A stretch of DNA of 16,513 nucleotides from JAXHUH01 sp034211175. GTDB lineage: Bacteria > Actinomycetota > Acidimicrobiia > Acidimicrobiales > CAIXPF01. Of the stretch, positions 1 to 6,802 are shown in pieces. The stretch spans positions 1 to 16,513 of the forward strand of contig JAXHUH010000243.1 of NCBI GenBank assembly GCA_034211175.1. Direction: 5' to 3'. Under the pieces are notes generated by a model. That model saw only the letters and a list, made by a program, of their open reading frames with translations. It did no database searches and was not told where the DNA came from. Positions within the stretch are counted from its first letter, which is position 1, and each line of letters starts with the position of its first letter. Made by a program: the position numbers and the translations under genes.

Positions 1-66
1 GGGGCTGGCGGTGCCCGCCCCACCCGGCCCGCGGCCGCGAGCCCGGTGGGGCTGGCGGTGCCCGCC
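1..66. repeat. 19-bp perfect direct repeat (1-19 and 48-66)
   Basis: GGGGCTGGCGGTGCCCGCC occurs at 1-19 and again at 48-66, 47 bases apart. The 28 bases between the copies do not match what follows the second copy, so this is not a longer tandem duplication. The offset is not a multiple of three, so the copies are read in different frames within the patatin-like gene. It may be chance in GC-rich sequence, a slippage trace, or an end-of-contig artefact. Confidence 0.6.
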
Positions 67-2139
67 GGCATCGCCGCGCTCGCCGCGGTCGTCTCGCTCG
101 TGGTGCCGCCGACTCCGGCGACCGCCACCGCCGAGGCCCCCGGGACCGCGGAGGACCGCCGGAGGCTCCGGCTCGCGCTCGCCGCCATCGTCACGGGGGC
201 ACTCGGGCTGGCGATGATGCGGGTCGGTGCCGCGGACCTCGTGTTCATCCGGCCCCGGTCCGCGAGCACCTACGCACTGGTCGCCGCGGGTGCGCTCCTG
301 GTCGCCTCCGCCGGCTGGCGGGCCGACGGCATACGCCGGGTCGCCGGCCTGGTCTGTCGATGGACCGCGGGGCAGGACCGGCGCCGCGGGATCGCGCTCG
401 CCGCGCTCGCCGCGGTGTCGTGGCCCCCGGCGCTGCTCATGGCCGACCCCGACGTCGCGCTCGGCGCCGCCGCGGCCATCGGCTCGATCGCGGTGGTCGG
501 CCTGTTCCTCGTCGCGCTCCTCACGCTGGTCCTCGCCCTGCGCTGGGCGGCGGACGCCGCGGCCGCGCACCCGAGGACCGGCCCGTACGCGCTCGCACCC
601 GCGTTCGCGGCCCTCGGCTTCCGCCGCCTTCCGCTGCCCGCCGTCATCGGGGTGTGGCTCGTCCTCACGCCGATGATCCCCGACGCCGAGCGCTACGACG
701 TCCGCCAGCTCGGCGCCGGCACGGCCAGCGCCCAGGCGCTCGAGACGACGACCCTCGCGACCGCGGTCGACCGGTGGGTCGCCCGCCAGGACCTCGCCCC
801 GGGGGTGGCCGTGCCCGCGGTCGCGGTCGCCGCGTCCGGCGGCGGGATCCGGGCCGGCTACTGGACCGCCGCGGTGCTCGACTGCGCCGTCGAGGGCGAG
901 ACCCTGGGCGACGACCCGTGCGCGGCGCGAGGTGAGCCGAGCGCGGTGGCCCGCCGCCGCGACCGCCTCGCGCTGCTGTCGGGGGTCTCGGGCGGCGCCG
1001 TCGGCATCACCGCCTACAACGCCGAGGTCGGGCCGGGCTGGAGCACCGGCACAGGTGTGGTCGCGCCCCGCTGGTACGACGGCCGCCTCGACGCCGACTT
1101 CCAGGCGCCCGTGCTCGCCCGCCTCCTCTTCGGCGACGTCCCGTCGATGCTCGCCGGCACCGGTGCGGTCGACCGCGCCGAGGTCCTCGAACGGGCGCTC
1201 GAGGCCCGCTGGCCCGACGGTCGGCTCGGCGTCGGGTTCGCCGCCGGCCAGCGCAGCGGTGAACCGCTCACGATGCTGACCGGGTTCTCCGCCGCCAACG
1301 GGTGCCGCATCGCGGTGTCGGTGCTGTCGACCAACGCCGACCGTGGCGTCGACGACTGCGCCTCGTTCACCGACGCGCCCGGCGGGGCGCTCGACGCCAC
1401 GATCGACCTCGGTGACCTGCTGTGCGCCGGCACCGACCTGCGCCGCTCGACGGCGGCCGTCCTGTCGGCCCGCTTCCCGTACATCAGCCCGGCCGGCCGG
1501 TTCCCGTCCGCGGGCTGCCACGGCACGCCCCACGTCGCCCACGTCGTCGACGGCGGCTACCAGGACGCGTCCGGGGCCGCGGTCGTCGAGGAGCTGTGGC
1601 CCGCGTTCGAGGAGGCGCTGCTGCGCCATCCCGCCGTCGTCGCCTCGGGCGCGTGCATCGTGCCCGTCGCGGTCCAGCTCGACAGCACCGAGGCGCCGTC
1701 GCCGCGCTCGGGCGACGTCCCCGGCGAGATCATCACCCCGCTGTCGACCTTCCTCACCGCGCAGCGCTCGATCGAGGCCGCCGCCCGCCTCGGGCTCATG
1801 TCGGCGTTCAGCGGCACCGTGAGCGGGCCGCGCACCGTGGCCGATCTCGCCGACCCGTTCCCCGGCGACCCCGCCGGTCCCGGCGGCGGTCGCGAACCGT
1901 CCCGACGTTTCGTCCGTATCGCTCCACAGGCACGGCCGGGAGCAACGGCGCCGCTGGGTTGGACCCTGTCGGACGCCGTCCGGGCCGACCTGCAGGACCA
2001 GTTGGTCGTGAACCGGGCGCAGATCGAACATCTGCGCGAGGTGCTCGACGGCGCTCACCTCCGTTGTGAGGCCCGCCCGTCGGACGCGGCCGCCGTGACG
2101 CCCGCCGCCGTCGGGACCGCCACGCCGGTCCCCCGGTAG
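1..2139 (+). CDS. Membrane-anchored patatin-like phospholipase/esterase (5' partial)
   Basis: Probable serine lipid acyl-hydrolase fused to a multi-pass membrane anchor. The reading frame is open to the first base, so the true start may lie outside the window; GTG at 46 is the first in-window start (697 aa, numbering used here). Hydrophobic segments near residues 1-22, 45-68, 74-91, 115-172 and 199-213 give about five or six membrane spans. The patatin fold follows: the Gly-rich oxyanion loop SGGGIRAGY (G265-G267, R269), the nucleophile elbow GVSGG with Ser315, and the dyad motif DGGY with Asp502. These match the patatin Gly-rich, GxSxG and DG[AG] signatures in the expected order. Eight cysteines in the soluble part would suit disulfides outside the cytoplasm, but the topology is inferred. 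Substrate unknown. MMPL follows after 62 bases on the same strand, so co-transcription is possible. Confidence 0.85.
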   Translation, partial: GAGGARPTRPAAASPVGLAVPAGIAALAAVVSLVVPPTPATATAEAPGTAEDRRRLRLALAAIVTGALGLAMMRVGAADLVFIRPRSASTYALVAAGALLVASAGWRADGIRRVAGLVCRWTAGQDRRRGIALAALAAVSWPPALLMADPDVALGAAAAIGSIAVVGLFLVALLTLVLALRWAADAAAAHPRTGPYALAPAFAALGFRRLPLPAVIGVWLVLTPMIPDAERYDVRQLGAGTASAQALETTTLATAVDRWVARQDLAPGVAVPAVAVAASGGGIRAGYWTAAVLDCAVEGETLGDDPCAARGEPSAVARRRDRLALLSGVSGGAVGITAYNAEVGPGWSTGTGVVAPRWYDGRLDADFQAPVLARLLFGDVPSMLAGTGAVDRAEVLERALEARWPDGRLGVGFAAGQRSGEPLTMLTGFSAANGCRIAVSVLSTNADRGVDDCASFTDAPGGALDATIDLGDLLCAGTDLRRSTAAVLSARFPYISPAGRFPSAGCHGTPHVAHVVDGGYQDASGAAVVEELWPAFEEALLRHPAVVASGACIVPVAVQLDSTEAPSPRSGDVPGEIITPLSTFLTAQRSIEAAARLGLMSAFSGTVSGPRTVADLADPFPGDPAGPGGGREPSRRFVRIAPQARPGATAPLGWTLSDAVRADLQDQLVVNRAQIEHLREVLDGAHLRCEARPSDAAAVTPAAVGTATPVPR

Positions 2140-2201
2140 CAGCGAATCGCAACACGAGCGCGCCTCCACGAGCGGGGCGCCACGGGACAGGAGGTCGAAC
2201 G

Positions 2202-4724
2202 ATGTTGGTGTGGATCTGTACGACGGCGCTGCGGCGCCGACGAGCGCTGGCGGTGGCGATCGCCGCCCTGGTCCCGGTCCTGGCGCTGCTCGGCGGGGGA
2301 GTGGCCGACCGCCTTTCCGTCGGCGGGCGCGCCGACCCCGGTGCCGAGTCGGTCCGGGGTGCCGAGGTGCTCGAGGAGACCTTCGCCGCGGGCCCCTCCA
2401 ACCTGGTCATGACCGCCGAGGCCGTCGAGGGCCGGGTCGAGGACCCGGCGAACGTCGCCGCCGGCACGGCGCTCACGGAGCGCCTCGGCGAGGTCGCCGG
2501 GGTCGTCGAGGTGACGTCGTTCTGGTCGACGCAGGCCGTGGTGGCCGACGAGGCCAACCCGCTGCGCAGCGCGGACGGGCGCACCGCCATCGTCAGCGCC
2601 CGCCTCGCCGGCGGCGAGGCCGAACAGCAGGGGACCGTCGAGGCGGTCGCCGAGCTCGCTGTGGAGTTCTCCGATGTCGCGGCGCCCGATCTCGAGGCGC
2701 CCGCCCTCGATGCGCCGGCCCTGGATGTGAAGGTCGGCGGTGCCGCCGAGGTCGGCCGCTCCGCCGCCGAGCGGGCCGAGAAGGACCTCCACGTCGCCGA
2801 GCTGATCGCCACGCCGATCACGCTCGCCGCGCTCTTCTTCGTCTTCCGGGGCTGGCGCGCCGCCGTGCTGCCCCTCATCGTCGCCGCGCTCGCGGTGCTC
2901 GCCACGTTCGTGGTCCTCAGCGGCCTCAGCACCGTGTTCGAGATCAACGTGCTGGCGCTCAACCTGACGACGGCACTCGGGCTCGGCCTGTCGATCGACT
3001 ACGCGCTGCTCATCGTCGCCCGCTACCGCGAGGAGCTGGCCGCCGGGCGCTCGGAGCACTCCGCGCTCGTCCGCACGATGCAGACCGCGGGCCGAACGGT
3101 CCTGTTCAGCGGGGCCACCGTGGCCGCGTCCCTCGTGGCCCTGCTCGTGTTCCCGGTGCCGTACCTGCGGTCGTTCGCCTTCGCCGGCGTCGCCGTGGTC
3201 GCCACCGCCTGTGCGGCGACCCTGCTCGTCGCCCCCGTCCTCCTCGCCTCCTGGGGCCGCCGACTCGGCACGGCCCGGGCCGGGGCCGACAGCGAGGGCG
3301 GCGGCGGGTTCTGGACCGTCCAGACCCGTCGCGTGGTCCGTCGGCCGATCCCGTGGCTCGTCGCCGTCATGGCCGTGCTGATCGTGGCCGGCCTGCCGTT
3401 CCTCGGCATCGAGCCCGGCAACCTCGGGGATCGGGTCCTGCCGACCGACGACCCCGCCCGCCAGGTCGCCGAGACGATCCGCACCGACTTCGATCCGGCG
3501 GCGCTCGACCCGGTCGCGGTCGTCGCCCCCGACGTCGCCCCCGCCGACGTCGCCGGGGTCTCGGCCATCGAGGCCACGATCCTGGCGACGCCGGGCGTGG
3601 CCCGGGTCGACGGCGTGCTCGGCACCGCCACCGCCGAGGGCCGCCTCCCGCCCGGCCCGGCCGCGGCCCGGTTCCGCTCGGCCGACGACATCACCACCGA
3701 CGGCACCTGGTTCGAGGTCACCCTGGCCGACGGCCCGGAGACCTCGGAGGCCAACGACACCGTGCGCCGGCTGCGCACGAACCTCGACGCCTTCGACGGC
3801 GAGCTCCTCGTCACCGGGTCGACGGCCGCCACGGTCGACGCGGTCGACGGCGTGACCAGCCGGCTGCCGCTGGCGCTCGGGGTCATCGCCCTCGTGACCC
3901 TCGCGCTCCTGTTCCTCATGACCGGCAGCGTGGTCGTGCCGCTGAAGGCGCTGGTGCTCAACCTGTTCAGCCTCACCGCCACGTTCGGTGCGCTGGTGTG
4001 GGTGTTCCAGGACGGCCACCTGGCCGGGCTGCTCGGCGTGACCGCCACCGGCTCGCTCGACACGTTCACGCCTGTCCTCATGTTCTGCATCGCGTTCGGG
4101 CTGTCCATGGACTACGAGGTCTTCCTGCTCTCTCGCATCAAGGAGGAGTACGACCTCGGTGGCGACAACGACGCCGCGGTGATCTCCGGGATCGGCCACA
4201 CCGGCCGGCTCGTCACCGCCGCCGCCGTGCTGCTCTCGATCGTGTTCGTGAGCATCGCCACGGGCACGACCGCCCCGGTGAAGATGACCGGCGTCGGCCT
4301 CACCATCGCCGTGCTCACCGATGCGTTCGGTGTGCGCGCGACGCTCACCCCCGCCCTCATGAAGCTCGCCGGGCGGGCCAACTGGTGGGCGCCGCGTCCG
4401 CTGCGGATGTTCCACCTGCGCTGGGGGCTGTGGGAGCACGAGCCGCTCCTCCTTCCCGACCAGCCCGGCCACGGTGCGACGTCCGGGGGACAGGCGCCCG
4501 ACACGGTCGCGGACCGGGCTCCCGCAGCGTCCGGTGACGTCGACGACGCCTGGATCGGCGCCCACCACGACGGGGCCCTCCACGACGGCGCCCTCAACGA
4601 CGATGCCCGTCACGAAGGAACTGCCGGCGCCGGCCACGCCCACGACCCCCGGGCGACCGTGCGGGTCTCCGCACCGCCTTCCGACCACCCGTCCACCCCC
4701 GTCCCGACCGGAGCCGACCGATGA
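2202..4724 (+). CDS. MMPL/RND-family membrane exporter
   Basis: Proton-driven exporter of the MMPL family (840 aa), likely moving lipids or hydrophobic compounds across the cytoplasmic membrane. The ATG at 2202 follows a perfect AGGAGG (2189-2194) by 7 bases. TM1 is about residues 15-33, then an exported domain (about 34-195), a TM bundle (about 200-352), TM7 near 384-402, a second exported domain (about 403-553) and a second bundle (about 555-720). The two halves carry LGLSIDYALL (D266, Y267) and FGLSMDYEVF (D637, Y638), matching the paired Asp-Tyr proton-relay residues of MmpL proteins. VRATLTPALM and NWWAPRPLR at 711-733 form the usual MMPL ending. A hydrophilic tail of about 90 residues follows, with H788-H789 and a HDGALHDGAL repeat. 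Substrate not predictable. The stop overlaps the next start (ATGA, 4721-4724), implying translational coupling. Confidence 0.93.
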   Translation: MLVWICTTALRRRRALAVAIAALVPVLALLGGGVADRLSVGGRADPGAESVRGAEVLEETFAAGPSNLVMTAEAVEGRVEDPANVAAGTALTERLGEVAGVVEVTSFWSTQAVVADEANPLRSADGRTAIVSARLAGGEAEQQGTVEAVAELAVEFSDVAAPDLEAPALDAPALDVKVGGAAEVGRSAAERAEKDLHVAELIATPITLAALFFVFRGWRAAVLPLIVAALAVLATFVVLSGLSTVFEINVLALNLTTALGLGLSIDYALLIVARYREELAAGRSEHSALVRTMQTAGRTVLFSGATVAASLVALLVFPVPYLRSFAFAGVAVVATACAATLLVAPVLLASWGRRLGTARAGADSEGGGGFWTVQTRRVVRRPIPWLVAVMAVLIVAGLPFLGIEPGNLGDRVLPTDDPARQVAETIRTDFDPAALDPVAVVAPDVAPADVAGVSAIEATILATPGVARVDGVLGTATAEGRLPPGPAAARFRSADDITTDGTWFEVTLADGPETSEANDTVRRLRTNLDAFDGELLVTGSTAATVDAVDGVTSRLPLALGVIALVTLALLFLMTGSVVVPLKALVLNLFSLTATFGALVWVFQDGHLAGLLGVTATGSLDTFTPVLMFCIAFGLSMDYEVFLLSRIKEEYDLGGDNDAAVISGIGHTGRLVTAAAVLLSIVFVSIATGTTAPVKMTGVGLTIAVLTDAFGVRATLTPALMKLAGRANWWAPRPLRMFHLRWGLWEHEPLLLPDQPGHGATSGGQAPDTVADRAPAASGDVDDAWIGAHHDGALHDGALNDDARHEGTAGAGHAHDPRATVRVSAPPSDHPSTPVPTGADR

Positions 4725-5182
4725 CCACCACGACCGTCCCCACCTTCCCGCCGGCGCACGCGCACGTCGCCCCGGCCGCCCTCCACGAGCGCCTCGCCAC
4801 CGTCGACCTGCTCGCCGGTTGCTCGCGGCGCGAGCTGCGCATCGTGGCCCGCCACTGCGAGGACATCGACGTCGCGGCCGGGACCGTCCTCGCCCGTGCG
4901 GGCGACCAGCCCCTCAACGTCTTCCTCGTGCTCGACGGCGGCCTCCACCGCCGCTCGCCCGGCGGCGCCATCCGCCCGGTGCCGCCCGGGTCCGAGCACG
5001 GTGCGCTCGACCTGATCTGTGGCCAGCCCACCGAGGACGACCTGGTCGCGACGATCGACTCGTCGGTCGCCGTGCTCGGCGCCCGGGGGTTCAAGGTCCT
5101 GCTGCGCGAGCTGCCGCCGCTCAACTCGGCGATGATGGCGTGGCTCGCAGGGCGGGTGCGCGCCGTCGAGCGCGTCGCCTGA
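4721..5182 (+). CDS. Stand-alone cyclic-nucleotide-binding-fold protein (CRP-type, no HTH)
   Basis: Single-domain protein of 153 aa, probably a cytoplasmic sensor or partner subunit. Residues 25-120 read as a CNBD: LATVDLLAGCSRRELRIVARHCE (helix), then PAGTVLAR-like strand AAGTVLARAGD and FLVLDGGL, followed by strands to 120 and a C-terminal helix (about 121-150). There is no DNA-binding HTH, so it is not a complete CRP/FNR regulator. The phosphate-binding cassette is degenerate: where CRP has a GE.AL segment this has HGALDL (93-98), and the R[ST]A[ST]V arginine is replaced in DLVATI (107-112). Cyclic nucleotide binding is therefore doubtful. The ATG overlaps the MMPL stop, so it is probably made in step with the exporter and may act on it; that role is inference. 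Confidence 0.8.
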   Translation: MTTTTVPTFPPAHAHVAPAALHERLATVDLLAGCSRRELRIVARHCEDIDVAAGTVLARAGDQPLNVFLVLDGGLHRRSPGGAIRPVPPGSEHGALDLICGQPTEDDLVATIDSSVAVLGARGFKVLLRELPPLNSAMMAWLAGRVRAVERVA

Positions 5183-5192
5183 GCCGGCCCGG

Positions 5193-5218
5193 CGGAGCGC
5201 CGCGATCGCGGAACTCCG
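5193..5218 (+). terminator. Hairpin after the MMPL/CNBD unit
   Basis: Outer arms CGGAG (5193-5197) and CTCCG (5214-5218) enclose the perfect palindrome CCGCGATCGCGG (5200-5211). It starts 10 bases after the CNBD stop. There is no T tract, as is common in high-GC actinobacteria, so terminator function is inferred from position and stability. Confidence 0.45.
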
Positions 5219-5366
5219 TACGGCGTCGACGCGGCTACCGACCAGACTGGTTGTGTGTTCGGTGGCGGGCGGGGATCTCCCGACCTCGTCCGCCGCCGGA
5301 TCGCGTCCCGCCGAGCGCCCCGGGTGTCGGCCGCGGGTCGTCGTGCTTCGGCCGATCCCCACGCCA

Positions 5367-5402
5367 TAGGGTCGCGTCCGACCGACCGCGCCGACGGGTC
5401 GG
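5367..5402 (+). promoter_or_regulatory. Candidate promoter and 5' leader hairpin of the acyl-CoA dehydrogenase
   Basis: TAGGGT (5367-5372) fits the actinobacterial TANNNT -10 box and would place the transcription start near 5379. No clear -35 is visible. The arms CCGACC (5378-5383) and GGTCGG (5397-5402) could fold at the 5' end of the transcript or serve as a regulator site. The ribosome binding site follows at 5408-5414. Confidence 0.35.
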
Positions 5403-5421
5403 CCACGAGGGGGGATGTGTC

Positions 5422-6741
5422 ATGGCCTGGGACTTCGAGACCGATCCCGAGCTCGCCGCCAAGATGGCGTGGGCCCGCGAGTTCGTCGACAACGAGGTGG
5501 TCCCGCTCGAGGGGCTGCCGAAGGCGATCCAGAACGACCGCGACAAGATCGACGAGATCACCGCGCCGCTCAAGGAGCAGGTGCGCGAGCAGGGCCTGTG
5601 GGCCACCCACCTGCCGCCCGACCTCGGCGGCAAGGGCTTCGGTCAGGTCGCGCTCGGCCTCCAGAACGAGATCCTGGGGCGCACCACGTTCGCGCCCCGC
5701 ATCTTCGGGGTGAACGCCCCCGACACCGGCAACGCCGAGCTGCTCGCCCTCGGGGCGACCGAGGAGCAGAAGGAGCAGTGGATGCGCCCGCTGCTCGACG
5801 GTCAGCTGCGCAGCGCGTTCAGCATGACCGAGCCCCACACGCCGGGCTCCGACCCGACCCAGCTGAAGACCACCGCCGTGCGCGACGGCGACGAGTGGGT
5901 CATCAACGGGCGCAAGTGGTTCACGTCCAACGGGTCGAGCGCCGACTTCCTGCTGTCGATGGTCGTGACGAACCCCGAGGTCGAGGCGCTCCACCGCACC
6001 TCGATGTTCATCGTCCCGACCGACACGCCCGGCCTGCGCATCGTGCGCGACGTGCCGGTGATGTCGGAGCCCGACCACGAGACCGGCGAGCCCGGCGGCC
6101 ACTCCGAGGTCATCTACGAGGACGTCCGGGTGCCCCACGCCAACCTGGTCGGCGGCGACGACGGCGTCGGCCAGGGCTTCGTGCTCGCCCAGAAGCGACT
6201 CGGGCCGGGCCGGATCCACCACGCCATGCGGTGGCTGGGCCAGTCCCGTCGGGCGTTCGACATGTTGTGCGAGCGGGCGCTCAGCCGTGAGGCCCACGGC
6301 GGCAAGCTCGCCGAGAAGCAGATGGTCCAGGACTGGATCGCGGAGTCCGAGGCCGAGATGCGCGCCGCCCGGCTGCTCACGCTGCAGGCCGCGTGGCACA
6401 TGGACAAGTTCGGGGCGTCCCAGAGCCGCACCGAGATCGCCATCATCAAGTTCTGGGGCGCCAAGGTGCTCTTCAACGTGATCGACCGGGCGATCCAGGT
6501 CCACGGCGCGCTCGGTGTGAGCACCGACCTGCCGCTCGAGCACATGTACCGGGCCGCCCGCGCCGCCCGCATCTACGACGGCCCCGACGAGGTCCACAAG
6601 GTCACCGTGGCCCGCCGGCTCCTGAAGAGCTACGAGGCGGTCGCCGACCTCCCGACCGAGCACATCGCCAACCGCCGGGCCGCGGCCGAGAAGAAGTTCG
6701 GCGACTACCTGGAGCGCTGGGCCGCGAACGACCCCATGTGA
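5422..6741 (+). CDS. Acyl-CoA dehydrogenase (ACAD10/11-like)
   Basis: FAD-dependent acyl-CoA dehydrogenase of 439 aa, expected to make the alpha,beta double bond in an acyl-CoA and pass electrons to ETF; cytoplasmic. The ATG at 5422 has a purine-rich GAGGGGGG-type site 7-8 bases upstream; upstream in-frame codons lack this and read as non-coding. Helical N-domain about 1-125, beta domain about 130-240 with the FAD motif FSMTEPHTPGSD (133-144), helical C-domain about 245-405. QVHGALGVS (359-367) matches the family's QxxGGxG FAD/dimer segment. In RIYDGPDEVH the position held by catalytic Glu in MCAD (YEGT) is Asp386, as in ACAD10/11-type enzymes, which points to unusual acyl substrates such as branched or hydroxylated ones (inference). 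It stands alone between hairpins and converges on the Clp-N protein. Confidence 0.93.
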   Translation: MAWDFETDPELAAKMAWAREFVDNEVVPLEGLPKAIQNDRDKIDEITAPLKEQVREQGLWATHLPPDLGGKGFGQVALGLQNEILGRTTFAPRIFGVNAPDTGNAELLALGATEEQKEQWMRPLLDGQLRSAFSMTEPHTPGSDPTQLKTTAVRDGDEWVINGRKWFTSNGSSADFLLSMVVTNPEVEALHRTSMFIVPTDTPGLRIVRDVPVMSEPDHETGEPGGHSEVIYEDVRVPHANLVGGDDGVGQGFVLAQKRLGPGRIHHAMRWLGQSRRAFDMLCERALSREAHGGKLAEKQMVQDWIAESEAEMRAARLLTLQAAWHMDKFGASQSRTEIAIIKFWGAKVLFNVIDRAIQVHGALGVSTDLPLEHMYRAARAARIYDGPDEVHKVTVARRLLKSYEAVADLPTEHIANRRAAAEKKFGDYLERWAANDPM

Positions 6742-6771
6742 GCGACGGGCGCGACGGGTCGACGGCGGGGG

Positions 6772-6802
6772 CGATCAGGTGCCCGCACCGCGGCCCTGAT
6801 CG
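6772..6802. terminator. Bidirectional hairpin at the ACAD / Clp-N convergent junction
   Basis: Arms CGATCAGG (6772-6779) and CCTGATCG (6795-6802) pair perfectly, and CCGC/GCGG (6783-6786, 6790-6793) pair inside with a 3-base loop. It lies 30 bases past the acyl-CoA dehydrogenase stop and covers the stop codon of the opposite-strand gene, so part of it encodes the last residues of that protein. No T tract. Confidence 0.55.

Noticed and set aside
2153..2174. CACGAGCG twice, 14 bases apart, before the MMPL gene
   Set aside because: An 8-base GC-rich repeat is expected by chance at this composition, and no promoter box lies nearby.
2689..2730. Short Leu-Glu/Asp-Ala-Pro-Ala repeat in the first exported loop of the MMPL protein
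   Set aside because: Two to three imperfect units in a loop can be a simple slippage product, and there is no sign of a distinct function.
2055..4688. 877-codon open frame on the minus strand opposite the MMPL gene
   Set aside because: Its protein is low-complexity (Gly/Arg/Asp/Glu/His-rich) with no domain, while the plus frame has clear MMPL motifs. It is the usual antisense shadow in high-GC coding sequence.
4474..5421. In-frame extension upstream of the acyl-CoA dehydrogenase
   Set aside because: It is a Pro/Arg-rich shadow across the CNBD gene and spacer. The dehydrogenase fold and a good SD begin at ATG 5422.
4594..6663. 689-codon minus-strand frame opposite the CNBD and acyl-CoA dehydrogenase genes
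   Set aside because: It spans two real genes and an intergenic spacer with no recognisable motif, so it is a shadow frame.
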